A DNA stretch of 64,000 nucleotides from Candidatus Aalborgicola bjergmarkensis (lineage in GTDB: Bacteria; Pseudomonadota; Gammaproteobacteria; Burkholderiales; Burkholderiaceae_C), in contig JADJFE010000032.1 of the NCBI GenBank assembly GCA_016708725.1, positions 186,001-250,000 of the forward strand, read 5' to 3'. Shown here piece after piece: positions 8,104-18,332 of the stretch (its first letter is position 1; each line of letters opens with the position of its first letter). A program made the position numbers and the translations under genes. The notes below the pieces were generated by a model. That model had not been told where the DNA came from. It was given only the letters and a program-made list of their open reading frames with translations, and searched no databases.

Positions 8104-10970
8104 ATGCTATCCGGCCGAGCACCTCCCGCTGACCTGTACCGTCAGCTGCTGGATCGCTCCAGCGACCCCATTTTCTGCTTCGCCCCGGATTTCCGATACC
8201 TGTATGCAAACCAGGCCTTTGCTGACGGAATCGGCAAAGATCTAGACGAAATCCTCGACCGAACCCTCTGGGAAGTCTTTCCGAAGGACGAGGCCGACAA
8301 GCGAGCAATCCTGGCTAACTGGGTGTTCGATCACGGGGAAGAGAAGTCACATGAACTTCTGGTTAAGGGGCGAAACGGTGCCCGCTATTACCTCACGACG
8401 ATCACGCCGCTTTTCGGCGACCAAGGCCAGGTGAGTGCCGTATTGGCAAACTCCAAAGACATCACAGAACGTAGGCAAGCAGAGAGTGTCCTCAAAGCCA
8501 GTGAAGAAAAGTACCGGGCACTGGTTGAAACGACAAGCACTGGCTATTTAATTCTTGACCGTGAAGGCATGGTCATCGATGCAAACTCTGAATATGTGCG
8601 ACTAAGCGGCTACAGCGATCTTCGGGAGATACTCGGAAGGTCGGTCTCGGAGTGGACTGCCGAATATGACTTGGAAAGGAACACCAAGGCAGTTGCCCGA
8701 TGCGTCAGGGACGGTTTCATCAGAAATCTGGTGATCTATTATGTCGATAGAAATGGACAAACTACGCCGATTGAGATCAATGCCACGGCCAATGGCCAAG
8801 GCGATTGCCTACAAATCATTGCCCTCTGTCGTGACATCACCGAGCGCAAGCTGGCAGAAAAAGACCGACGCGACCACCATGAACTTTTACAAGCCATATT
8901 GGCGACTGCGCTGGATGGTTTCTGGTTAGCCGATACGCAGGGCAAGCTGTTGGATGTGAACGATGCGGCCTGTGCCATGCTGGGTTACACCAGGCAGGAG
9001 GCGCTCGGTTTGAGCGTGTCCGACATTGATGCGCTGGACAGTCAGGAGGAAATTGAAAATCGCGTTCAGCGCATGAAACTTGACGGCGGCGATCAGTTTG
9101 AATCCCGGCATCGCCGCAAGGATGGCTGCATCATTGATGTAGAGGTTTCAATTCGCTATCTACCCTTGAAGAGTGCGTTTTCTGTCTTTGTACGGGACAC
9201 CACGCAACGCAAACTGACCGAAGCCAAAACCCAGCTCGCTGCCAGCGTCTTTAGCAATGCCCGTGAGGGCATCACCATCACCAACGCCCAAGGCGGCATC
9301 ATTGATGTCAACGAAGCCTTTACCCGCATTACCGGCTACAGCCGCGAGGAAGCGATGGGTAAAAACCCGCGCATGCTGAGCTCAGGACGGCAAGACAAGG
9401 CGTTTTATGAGTCCATGTGGAAGGATTTGCTCACTGTGGGTCACTGGAGCGGCGAGTTGTGGAACCGGCGCAAGGACGGTGAAGTGTATGCCGAGCTGAT
9501 CACCATCAGCGCCGTGCGCGACGCGCAGGGCAAGACGCAGCAATATGTGGCGCTTTTTTCTGACATCACGGCCATCAAGGAGCACCAAAACAAGCTCGAC
9601 CGCCTGGCCCACTTTGATGCACTGACCGGTCTGCCCAACCGCTTGCTACTGGCTGACCGCATGCAGCAAGGGCTGTCACAAGCGGCACGGCGTGGGCAGA
9701 CATTGGCCGTGGCGTACCTGGACCTTGATGGCTTCAAGGCCATCAACGACCAACACGGGCACGACGCGGGCGATCAGCTGCTCATCGCCCTGTCCACCCG
9801 CATGAAGCAAGCCCTGCGTGAGGGCGACACGCTGGCCCGCATGGGCGGCGACGAGTTTGTCGCCGTGCTCACCGATCTGGCCGACGCACACGCCAGCGCA
9901 CCGCTGCTCAACCGCCTGCTGATGACCGCCGGGCTGCCCGTAGCGGCAGGGAATCTCAACCTGCAAGTGTCTACCAGCATGGGTGTCACTTTTTACCCGC
10001 AGGAACAAGACATCGCGGCTGATCAACTCTTGCGCCAGGCCGACCATGCCATGTACCAGGCCAAGCTGGCGGGCAAAAACCGCGTCCATGTTTTCGATGC
10101 AGCCCAAGATAGCGGCATACGCGCCCAACACGAAAGCAAGGAACGTATCCGTCTGGCGCTGGAGAACAGCGAATTCGTGCTGCACTACCAGCCCAAGGTG
10201 AACATGCACAGCGGGCAGGTGATTGGTGCCGAGGCACTGATCCGCTGGCAGCATCCTGAACGAGGGCTTTTGACACCCATCGCTTTCTTGCCGGTGATCG
10301 AAGACCACCCACTGGCAGTTGACGTGGGCGAGTGGGTGATTGACTCGGCTCTGACCCAAATAGGTCTGTGGCGTACTGCCGGACTAGACCTTTCGGTAAG
10401 CGTCAATATCGGCGCACGCCAATTGCAGCAAGCCAACTTTGTGCAGCAGTTGCAAGCCATTCTGGCAAAGCACCCGCAAGTCAAGCCGTCCAGCCTGGAG
10501 TTGGAAGTGCAGGAGGCCAACGTGCTGGCCGACATGACACAGGTGTCCAAGGTGCTTGAGGACTGCGCAAAAATGGGCATGCAGTCTGCACTCGATGACT
10601 TTGGGGAACCGGCTACTCGTCACTGACCCACCTCAAACGTCTGCGCGTAGCGTTACTCAAAATCGACCAGAGCGTTGTGCGTGACATGCTCGACGATCCA
10701 GATGACCTGACCATTTTGCAGGGTGTCATCGGGATGGCCGCTGCGTTCAAGCGTGAGGTGATCGCCGAAGGGGTCGAGACGGTGGCACAGGGCACCCTGC
10801 TGCTACAGATGGGCTGCCACCTGGCGCAAGGTTACGGTATCGCCAGACCCATGCCGCCAGAGCAGATGTCCGCTTGGGTTGCCACCTGGAGGCCGGATGC
10901 TGCGTGGAGTGCAGTGCTAAATCCCGGTGAGGCTTCACGGTTCGCAACCAGTGGTGGCCTTGCGCAGTAG
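8104..10970 (+). pseudogene. PAS-GGDEF-EAL signalling protein, frameshifted in EAL
   Basis: Multi-domain cyclic-di-GMP protein. Four PAS domains occupy about residues 15-490 (for example SDPIFCFAPDFRYLYANQAF and GYLILDREGMVIDANSEYV). A GGDEF domain follows with intact GGDEF at about 581-585, then an EAL domain with intact EALIRW at about 710. In the EAL motif DDFGTGYSS the bases read GGGGAACC, shifting the frame so that translation stops at 10626. Homology continues in another frame (LKRLRVALLKIDQSV, then EVIAEGVETVAQGTLL) to about 10900. The end is fused to an IS91 fragment. I chose the ATG at 8104; the frame runs upstream into the transposon end, so the true N-terminus may be lost. A truncated product could still make cyclic-di-GMP. 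A sequencing error at the G run is possible. Confidence 0.75.
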
Positions 10971-11022
10971 CGCAAAAGTCGCTCCAGTGCAGCATGGTCG
11001 TGTTCCTCAATGCACACGGTCT
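10944..11022 (-). mobile_element. IS91-like transposase fragment
   Basis: A 79-base piece that matches the transposase relic around 5306-5390 (minus-strand reading CIEEHDHAALERLLRYCARPP). It is fused to the 3' end of the PAS-GGDEF-EAL gene. The 180 bases to its right carry nothing I recognise. Confidence 0.6.
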
Positions 11023-11205
11023 GTAGACTTTGCTCAATGACCCGCAGAAAGATGTGTAGCACCCTATTGAGTACCGCTGCATCGCGCTGCAGAAAAAAGC
11101 GCAGCCGTTTGGGCTAACAGGGCATTTCCCCCAACCAACTGGACACATCATCGGAAGATAGCCGTTTTTAGCGCATGCTTTTTTCCCATCCGCTCCTGAT
11201 ACAGT

Positions 11206-11377
11206 AGCTGTCATCGCTCATCTTACGGGGCTTACAGCCCGATTTACCATGCAAAAACACCCGGAAACGGCCAGTTTTGCCCTCTGTGGCGGCTGCTGGC
11301 GACGCCCTGGGCTGTTTTGAGGGGGGAAATTCAAGGCAAATCGGGCTAGACGCCTTACATATCAAGCGGGATCAGCT
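11206..11377. repeat. Palindromic repeat, type A, copy 3
   Basis: Same terminal arms as the copies at 3.3 and 7.2 kb (left AGCTG...CGCTCATCTTACGGGGC, right arm ending in GATCAAGC-type sequence and AGCT). The interior lies in the opposite orientation, reading CCATGCAAAAACACCCGGAA on the plus strand. It lies just upstream of the first Rpn copy. Confidence 0.65.
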
Positions 11378-11472
11378 ATTGTTTTTGATGAGAAAACATT
11401 TTTGATGATAAAACATCCAAGCGGCATGCCGCAATACCTCGGTAGCCCATTGGTTGAGACTTTTTCCCGCCT

Positions 11473-12397
11473 GTGATACAGCAACTCGACTACTCCACCC
11501 TGGAAAAAGTCAGCGGCAGCTACGTCAGCGACGACCTGCGCGACCGCGAAGACGACATCATCTGGCGCATCCGCATGCGCACCAAAACCTCTCAGGGCAA
11601 GGCTACCGGCGAATGGCTCTACGTCTATCTGCTGCTTGAATTCCAGAGCAGCAGCGACCCCTGGATGGCGGTGCGCATCCTGACCTACATCGGGCTGCTG
11701 TACCAGGACCTCATCAAAGCGGACAAATCAAGGCCCGCAAACTCCCGCCATATTCCCTTTGGTACTCTACAACGGCGAAAGCCCCTGGAGCGCTGCACGC
11801 GAAGTCGAAGAACTGATCGAGCCCGTGCCACAAAGCCTTGCAGCCTACCGTCCCCGTCTGCGCTACTTTGTGATGGACGAAGGACGAGTGCCCAAAGCCA
11901 GTTTGCACCAGGAGGACAACGCCATCGCCAGCCTGGTACAACTCGAACGCAGCGCCGGCCCGCAAGAGATTGCCAACATGGTGGGCGAACTGGCGTACAA
12001 ACTGAGAGCCCCGCAAAACCGGGAACTGCGCCGAGCCCTGGCGGTATGGGTACGCCGCCTGGTGCTGCGCCGCTTTGCGCCCGAAGGCGAGATAATCGAA
12101 CTTGAAGACTTACCGGAGGTACATCACATGATCAGCGAACGCGTGGAAAGCTGGACCCAGCAGTGGCTGCAGCAGGGCATACAGCAGGGTATGCAGCAGG
12201 GCAAGCGCGAAGGCAAGCTCGAAGCCAAACTCGAAGCCGAAGCCGATATGCTGCGCCGCCTGCTGACGCGCCGCTTTGGCCCCTTGCCTCCCGAAGTACA
12301 GACGCAAATCAACGCTGCCAGTGTGCAACAGATTGAAGCGTGGTTTGACCGCAGCGTGGATGCATCCGATCTGGTGCAGGTGTTTTCCAGCCATTGA
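11473..12397 (+). pseudogene. Rpn-family nuclease/transposase, copy 1 (truncated, frameshifted)
   Basis: Almost identical to the full copy at 18333-19310 but starting about 90 bases into the gene, so the first ~30 residues are missing. Two single-base losses follow near 11718 and 11751 (one A and one C relative to the full copy), so the frame breaks in the middle of the nuclease domain. After that the reading frame is open to the stop at 12397 and ends in the shared LVQVFSSH. The coiled-coil linker is longer here, with repeated QQGIQQGMQQGKREGK-type units. The left boundary coincides with the region after palindromic repeat A3. Confidence 0.8.
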
Positions 12398-12470
12398 GCA
12401 CCCGCCGTGCGCTATGATCTGGTTCCTCACGCAGTTCGTACTTGAGTTCGCCAACTGCTCTACTTTATAG

Positions 12471-12631
12471 AGCTGCTCCCGCTTGTCCCATAAGGCCTAC
12501 AAGGCAGTTTATGCCTTGAAAAATGCCTTTTCAGCGCCCAAATCCACCCAAATCAGCTGCCATGGCACGCCAGGGGCCGTTTTTGTGAGCCAAAACAAGC
12601 CAAAGCGCCTATGGATCAAGCGGGAGCAGCT
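12471..12631. repeat. Palindromic repeat, type B, copy 1
   Basis: A 161-base element with terminal inverted repeats (AGCTGCTCCCGCTTGTCCCA on the left, the same on the other strand at the right end). The interior, TGCCTTGAAAAATGCCTTTT, differs from type A. Both types share the outer AGCTGC/CCGC arms. It lies between the Rpn relic and a glutamate racemase tail. Confidence 0.7.
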
Positions 12632-12669
12632 TCTAAAAACGTAGCGATGCCAACACTGCTGATCTGATG

Positions 12670-12753
12670 ACGGGTGATTCCGGGGTCTCGCGTGGCGCCT
12701 TGCAGTCCTGGCTGCATTTGCACGCACCTGTGCAGGCGCTGGCGATTGCGTAA
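12670..12753 (+). pseudogene. murI: Glutamate racemase 3' end fragment
   Basis: The last 26 codons of a murI gene plus stop (GVSRGALQSWLHLHAPVQAL, then AIA and TAA). It is about 90% identical to the tail of the longer murI relic at 17.5-18.05 kb, including several bases after the stop codon. The two copies form direct repeats on either side of the large NTPase gene. It is too short to function. Confidence 0.7.
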
Positions 12754-12790
12754 GGAATCAAGCCTGGAGAACTTACAGAAGTGACTCGTG

Positions 12791-15700
12791 TTACGGTCGT
12801 TCAGCGGCCTTAAGCCAGTCATCCACACCATTGACACCCAAAACCAGTAACGTATCCTGAACCGCGACCACTCTTTGCAGCATGGTTCCGCTGTCTGACT
12901 CTTCCTGTTCTTCAGCCTGCATGAAAAGGCGGGTCAGTAGTTGCATGAGGTTATCCTCGTGATCATACAAATTGGATTTCGTGCGCCGAATAAAATCAAG
13001 GTAAATCTCGGTAGCGTCCAGTGCATACGCTGGGTCACGCAGTGATGTGGCATTCAGCCATGCATCAATGCCAAATACACCCCCCCTTGAGGGCGTCTCG
13101 GTTTCGGTTTCAAGCAGGCAAAAACAACGCCGAAGCAAATCAATAGGCATCGTAACGAGCAGATTTTCTTCCTGGAAGATGTCGCGGAGTTTGCGAGCAA
13201 CCGTGATCGCATGCTGATTTTTCTCATTCAAGCCAGCCTCGAGGCCGGCGAGGCACAGTTCCCGGTGTTGCTGAATGTTTCCGGGGTGCGTCCAGACACT
13301 CGCAGCACCTTGCCATCCTTGCGCAGCGTCTGTAGTTTCGAGATCCGCGAGAAAGGCTGAAAGGTCTACCTGTTTTGAAAGCACTGCCAACGCGGAAATA
13401 CGCCCCCAGGTTTTCAAATCCTTGCCGCTGCCTTCGCGGTATAGGCGTGCCAACCACGGGGCAACGATTTCAAACTTTTGGCGGTAAGCGTGATAAAGGC
13501 ATGGCTCGGCGACGGACCAAAGCCCGTGGGCACTGTCATGCATGGCAAGGCCAAACAATTTCCAACCAAGGTCAGGGCGGCGGCTTTGCAAATACGGCAT
13601 GCGTCGCAATAGCAAGGCACGAATTGCGGGGTGTGTGTCCGCCGCAAACAGGCATAGCGCAGACGGAAGTGATTCGGGCCATGGCACACCGTTTTCTTCA
13701 AGCTGATTGGCCATAACCATCAGTGCGTCCGCTACGTTGCCTCGCGCCATATTGATACCGATGGTTATCAAATCAACGGAGTCTCCTGAGATCGAGCTTT
13801 CCTCTTGCAGTGTTGAATAGTTTTTGGCCAAGAGAACTAGCCGTTCAGCATCCGCCTGTGTAACTACGTGGGCACAACTTTCTATCGCTTTGGATGCAGT
13901 ACGGTTGTGGTTCCAATGTTTTGGATGCCTCTCCAGTTCATCGATAATTTGTCGCGCCAGCGTTGCCGCATCGGGCTCGTCTTTGGGTGACCAGGGGTCA
14001 TTTGGTCGCAGGTTGCCGTAGCGATGTGCCAAGTAGGTAGCAACGCCGTCCATGATGTCATCGCGAAAGCGGTCAGGGATGCTCTCCCAATTCTCCGACA
14101 AAAATCTCACAAAGCGAGCAGGATGGCGCGAAGCCGCACCACCCAGCTGGACACCCACTTCTCTGCCCCCTCCCACCAGAGGGCCATCAAAAGAGTTCCT
14201 TGCATGCCCTTTGTAGTGATCCAACAAGCGCAGCACTGCGTCATCGCTTGCGTCAAGAAACACCTCGAATGAAAACGGCGCGCTAACAATACCTCCACGT
14301 ATGTGGATGTCTGGCTGGCGAATTAGCGGCCATGTTTCCTGTTCGCATTCGCCCAGTACTCTTTGCGCGTCGGGGGAACGCAGATGGCAAGGGATGGTCA
14401 GAATTAGCTGCGCCTGCTTTCTCCGCGCCCATATGCAGTCCATTGGATCATTGATAGTTTCCAGGTGAAGGGCCATAACGACTGTCTGTATTGCGTCTTG
14501 CGCTGTTGCATCAAGGTGAACAAATGTGGCTTGCATCAGCGTGCCGCATTCATAGGACAAATCGGATTCCAGCAACGTTTTGTCACACAGCATGCGATCA
14601 ATTACGTCAAAGTTGGCGTTTGGCGCTGCTGTACACGCAAGGATGGCGAAATAGCGCAACGCACCTTCGGCGCTGAAACACATGCGTTCGCGGTTGCGTT
14701 GCCACCATTCTGATTGGGTGCTTGCATGAGAAACGATAGCCGCTTCAACGGCATCCATTAAAAAGCGTTCGCTGTCCAGGTGCTGGTAGTCAGCCTGGGT
14801 GTGTGCGTGGTTGTATGACGTTACATCCAGGAAACCACTCCAATAACTTGTCAACGTTTGATCGTAACGCGACGCCTTAAATTGACTCCATCGCTCAATC
14901 GATGCGATGGCCAAGTCGAGCAACGCGGTGGAACCCTGCATCCGATTTGCGAGAAATTTGTCATTGCTGTTGCCAAATTCGTACGGTTGACAACGCAGTT
15001 TTTTGTCAAAGCGATGTGCATGAATGTCCTCATCTTTCACCTCGCCCGCGATGTAATTCCACAACAATGAATCGTCCACGCCACCGCCTTTGACACAGTG
15101 GGCAAGTGCATATCCAAGAAAGCTGTGTTCCTGTTTTGGCAACTTGAGCAATTCGACGAGCAAAGGCACACACAATGCAGAATGATCTATGTTGACTTCT
15201 GTGATGGCATGTGACATTGAGCTGACCAGCCGGGTCTTATCCACTACATCCAGTTGTGCCAGCACCTCAGCCCAGAACGTGAGCACCCCTACAGTGTCGT
15301 TATCTTTCCATTGAGCCACGCGGTGCACGTGCATCACTAGCCCATCGACATCGAGAGACTCTTTCAATACGGGTACCAGATGCTTCATCCAGAAGTAATG
15401 CCATTCCACCTGCACCGCTTGTGTGTAGATCACTTGGAACACCTCGCGGTGCTGGCTACGCAGGTCCCGTATCAGAGGCCAGTCGTTATCGTGCGGAGTC
15501 TGTTCTGCATAGGTTTCCGCGACAAGACGGCGAATATGGAATGCATGATTGCCTGTCAGAACCGTACGCATCTGTTTTCGAAATTCGTGTCGATCCCTGG
15601 TTGCCAATTGCGCAACAAAACTACGAATACTGGGACGCACGAAGGGCACAGGCGACAAATCCTGAATGAATCCATTCAACGTAACGCCTCGCCTAAGTGC

Positions 15701-17407
15701 GCCGCTGATAACCAACACATCCAGCAAAGTCTGGTGACCGAGTGTCAGTTGCCCGTCTTGCGTCTCGTGCAGGACATTATGGCTGCGCAACGCCCGTTGA
15801 ATGTCTTGCGATGCGGCAAACCTCTGGTGTGGTACTAGCAGGCTTCGCGACTTCAGCATCTCAGCAGCGATGGCTTCTATGGCTTTCATGGCGACATCGC
15901 CCAACGCGCTCTCCACGATAGTGGAAAGATAGCGCTGCGCCAGCGCTTGTCCGGTCACCACATTGAAGCAGCCTTCTTGCTGCGCCAATTCCACATACAA
16001 GGCCAATTCACGCGGATTGCGAATCAGCTCACGGGTGACCGCATCGGCGCCGGACACGTCAACGCCAAGCCTGGCGAGAAGTGGCGCTATCTCGGCATCC
16101 CAGTCCAGTGGCCGACATGTGAATTCTTTGTCCCAGGTGCGCAGGGCAATGCGACGGTCATAGTGGCGGTCAAAATTGCGACAGGCGGCAACGACGGTGA
16201 TATTGGGGATCAGTAGCAGACGATCTACCTGAGCCAGGAAATATGCTAGTACGCTGTGCTCACGGGCAATAGAGAGCACGTCTAATGAATCAATCATGAC
16301 AACCACATGAACATCTTCAGCCATGCGTGCGGCCCTTTCCAACCATTGTTCTGGCAGACCATGCGCTTGACGGTCCTGTGCGGTAACGACGTCGGCGAAC
16401 TCGCGTGATTGAATGAATAGTGGCAACAGGTCAGTGCGGGTTTGCGCACGTTGTTCCAGTGCGTCCTGCACGGCCAGCATCACGCAGGTCTTGCCAGAGC
16501 CCGGCAGACCGGTGAGCAGAATGGAGCGATGTTTGGCTTCGATGGCTTCGATGAGTTCGTTGACCAATGGACTCGAAATGCGTTCATTGCCAACCTCCCG
16601 ACGCCATGAGCGACCGATGGCCGAAGTGCTTTTGAATGACGTACGAACACCAGCAATGTCCATGGGGGGGCTCAACATCGATCCTGATTTTTCCAGCAGG
16701 TCTTTCAGGTCGTCCTTCGTTAATCGATGTTGCGTGGCGGTACTTTGACCGTTGCCATTCAGGCGCATTCCGAGATGATCAAGACCTGCCCATAGAGCGT
16801 TGTAAGCAGTTGAATGGCTGCTTACCAACTGGCGCAAACGTTCAACCAGTTTTTCCTGCAGGCGCTCTAGTTCTGAGGTGGTTTCAAACGTTGTTCCTTC
16901 CAGGAACTGGTGGGTTGAAATATTTGGTGTCTGTTCGGCAAGCAGATTTTTCAGTTCGGTGTCCGTTTTCCGATGCACTACGCCCAGTTTGGATTGGTAG
17001 AGCGACTCATCTGGGTAGTTGGTGCTGTATTCCTTCAGTGCAGAGATATCACCAAAGGCGCTGCGCGAATAGAAGTGAACTTTCGCTTTCGGGTCACCGG
17101 ATAATACGTTGCATGCCTTGCGCAATTCATCGGCGAGATCGGCAATCGACCAAGCTTTGTGTTGCGTTTGGTTCTTCTTGCACTGGCAGCAAATTTTGGT
17201 GCCATCGACTTTGCCAATCACCACATCGTCAATCGGCATCGTTACCGAATCGATTTCAATCCATTCATAAGCAGGATCTGTCAGAACGGTCAAAGCCCAA
17301 TCAAAGGCGACAAAAGTCTGATAACCATCACCTCTATTGGACTGAATACCGGCTTTGCTCATCTGTTTTTCACTTTTCAGGCACTGCTGGCGGTACATAT
17401 CCAGCAT
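12791..17407 (-). CDS. STAND-type NTPase with N-terminal nuclease-like domain (Avs-like)
   Basis: A 1538-residue protein on the minus strand. Residues about 25-90 resemble a Cap4/DUF4297-type PD-(D/E)xK nuclease (GDGYQTFVAFDWAL, then DDVVIG and CQCKKNQTQHKAWS, with an acidic residue followed by QxK). A P-loop NTPase follows, with Walker A GLPGSGKT near 300-308 and Walker B VHVVVMIDSLDVLS near 365-378; RELIRNPRELALYVELA is a NACHT/STAND-like helical segment. The remaining ~1000 residues are alpha-helical with no named motif, as expected for a repeat sensor domain. Nuclease-STAND-sensor order and size match the Avs antiphage proteins, which degrade DNA after binding a phage protein; that role is inferred. 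It stands alone, transcribed leftwards. The start is uncertain: TTG at 17410, ATG at 17407, or ATG at 17362 (MSKAGIQSNRG). No strong Shine-Dalgarno supports any of these. Confidence 0.75.
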   Translation of the reverse strand: MLDMYRQQCLKSEKQMSKAGIQSNRGDGYQTFVAFDWALTVLTDPAYEWIEIDSVTMPIDDVVIGKVDGTKICCQCKKNQTQHKAWSIADLADELRKACNVLSGDPKAKVHFYSRSAFGDISALKEYSTNYPDESLYQSKLGVVHRKTDTELKNLLAEQTPNISTHQFLEGTTFETTSELERLQEKLVERLRQLVSSHSTAYNALWAGLDHLGMRLNGNGQSTATQHRLTKDDLKDLLEKSGSMLSPPMDIAGVRTSFKSTSAIGRSWRREVGNERISSPLVNELIEAIEAKHRSILLTGLPGSGKTCVMLAVQDALEQRAQTRTDLLPLFIQSREFADVVTAQDRQAHGLPEQWLERAARMAEDVHVVVMIDSLDVLSIAREHSVLAYFLAQVDRLLLIPNITVVAACRNFDRHYDRRIALRTWDKEFTCRPLDWDAEIAPLLARLGVDVSGADAVTRELIRNPRELALYVELAQQEGCFNVVTGQALAQRYLSTIVESALGDVAMKAIEAIAAEMLKSRSLLVPHQRFAASQDIQRALRSHNVLHETQDGQLTLGHQTLLDVLVISGALRRGVTLNGFIQDLSPVPFVRPSIRSFVAQLATRDRHEFRKQMRTVLTGNHAFHIRRLVAETYAEQTPHDNDWPLIRDLRSQHREVFQVIYTQAVQVEWHYFWMKHLVPVLKESLDVDGLVMHVHRVAQWKDNDTVGVLTFWAEVLAQLDVVDKTRLVSSMSHAITEVNIDHSALCVPLLVELLKLPKQEHSFLGYALAHCVKGGGVDDSLLWNYIAGEVKDEDIHAHRFDKKLRCQPYEFGNSNDKFLANRMQGSTALLDLAIASIERWSQFKASRYDQTLTSYWSGFLDVTSYNHAHTQADYQHLDSERFLMDAVEAAIVSHASTQSEWWQRNRERMCFSAEGALRYFAILACTAAPNANFDVIDRMLCDKTLLESDLSYECGTLMQATFVHLDATAQDAIQTVVMALHLETINDPMDCIWARRKQAQLILTIPCHLRSPDAQRVLGECEQETWPLIRQPDIHIRGGIVSAPFSFEVFLDASDDAVLRLLDHYKGHARNSFDGPLVGGGREVGVQLGGAASRHPARFVRFLSENWESIPDRFRDDIMDGVATYLAHRYGNLRPNDPWSPKDEPDAATLARQIIDELERHPKHWNHNRTASKAIESCAHVVTQADAERLVLLAKNYSTLQEESSISGDSVDLITIGINMARGNVADALMVMANQLEENGVPWPESLPSALCLFAADTHPAIRALLLRRMPYLQSRRPDLGWKLFGLAMHDSAHGLWSVAEPCLYHAYRQKFEIVAPWLARLYREGSGKDLKTWGRISALAVLSKQVDLSAFLADLETTDAAQGWQGAASVWTHPGNIQQHRELCLAGLEAGLNEKNQHAITVARKLRDIFQEENLLVTMPIDLLRRCFCLLETETETPSRGGVFGIDAWLNATSLRDPAYALDATEIYLDFIRRTKSNLYDHEDNLMQLLTRLFMQAEEQEESDSGTMLQRVVAVQDTLLVLGVNGVDDWLKAAERP

Positions 17408-17480
17408 CAATTAAGAAAGTCAACGCCCGGCAACCATTCGAACCGATTTCAACGCCTATGAGCGGCGAGCAAACGGATAC

Positions 17481-17518
17481 GGATAGGAAATTCGACCACA
17501 AGAGGCCAAGTATCGCAC
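17481..17518 (-). mobile_element. Short IS91-like terminal scar
   Basis: Thirty-eight bases (CGGATAGGAAATTCGACCAC, then AAGAGGCCAAGTATCGCACC) resemble the IS91-like end seen elsewhere, with several mismatches. It lies between the 5' end of the NTPase gene and the murI relic and may mark an old insertion boundary. Confidence 0.5.
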
Positions 17519-17523
17519 CTTGG

Positions 17524-18050
17524 ATTACCCATTATCAGCATTGAACCGGCTCTCAAACCGGCAGCGGAACGCTCAAAAGCCAGAAATTTCAAACCCTGCT
17601 GCGCTCCTTGCAGACCCAGGCCCAGACCCAGACCCGCTTTGTGCTGCAATCCTGCGACGGCCTGGCGGATGCCATCGAGCATGCCGACACTGCAAAAATA
17701 GTAGCTGCTTGCGTACAGTACACAGCCTCCATGGGCCAATTTGGCATGGAAACCGGCTCCATCGACACCCTGGTCTGGGCTGCATCCACTACGCATTTGC
17801 CTCCGACGTATTGCGCAGCCTGGTAGGCGAGGGCGTACAGTTTCTCGAAGGCGGCGCGCCGGTGGCCAGACAAACACAGCGCCTGCTGGAACAACACGGC
17901 TGGCTCGCACCGACTGCGGATGCGGATACCGAAGCTTTGCAACATGCCCCGACACAATTCGCCACGACAGGTGACGCCGGAGTCTTGCGTGGCGCCTTGC
18001 AATCCTGGCTGCATTTGCACGCACCTGTGCAGGTGCTGACGATTGCGTAA
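17524..18050 (+). pseudogene. murI: Glutamate racemase relic
   Basis: Remnant of the enzyme that makes D-glutamate for peptidoglycan. Plus-strand pieces in order are ISIEPALKPAAERS, a jump to QKFQTLLRSL and FVLQSCDGLADAIEHADTAK, then GQFGMETGSIDTLV, and in another frame CIHYAFASDVLRSL and EGGAPVARQTQRLLEQHGWL. The second catalytic cysteine region (normally GCTHY) is recognisable as GCIHY. At least three lesions are visible: loss of the whole N-terminal half at the transposon scar, an internal deletion near 17580, and a one-base loss near 17777. An intact racemase must exist elsewhere because the function is essential. Confidence 0.75.
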
Positions 18051-18081
18051 GGAATCAAAGCCAGTTTGCTCCACTTTACAT

Positions 18082-18263
18082 AGCTACTCCCGCTTGTCCC
18101 ATAAGGCCTACAAGGCAATTTGTGCCTTAAAAAATGCCTTTTCAGCACCAAAATTCACCAAAATCCACCCAAATTCGACCCAAATCAGCTGCAATGGCAC
18201 GCCAGGGGCCGTTTTTTTATGCCAAAACAAGCCAAAGCGCCCATGGATCAAGCGGGGGCAGCT
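18082..18263. repeat. Palindromic repeat, type B, copy 2
   Basis: A 182-base element related to the one at 12.47 kb, with terminal arms around AGCTactcCCGCTTGTCCCA and GCGGGGGCAGCT. The interior is longer by about 20 bases because of a small AAATTCACCAAAATCC-type duplication. It separates the murI relic from the complete Rpn gene. Confidence 0.7.
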
Positions 18264-18332
18264 CTTGAAAGCGTAGCAATGTGCAGAAAGATGCGCATTA
18301 GCACGCACCGCCGTATGGTAGGCTTGGCAGTC

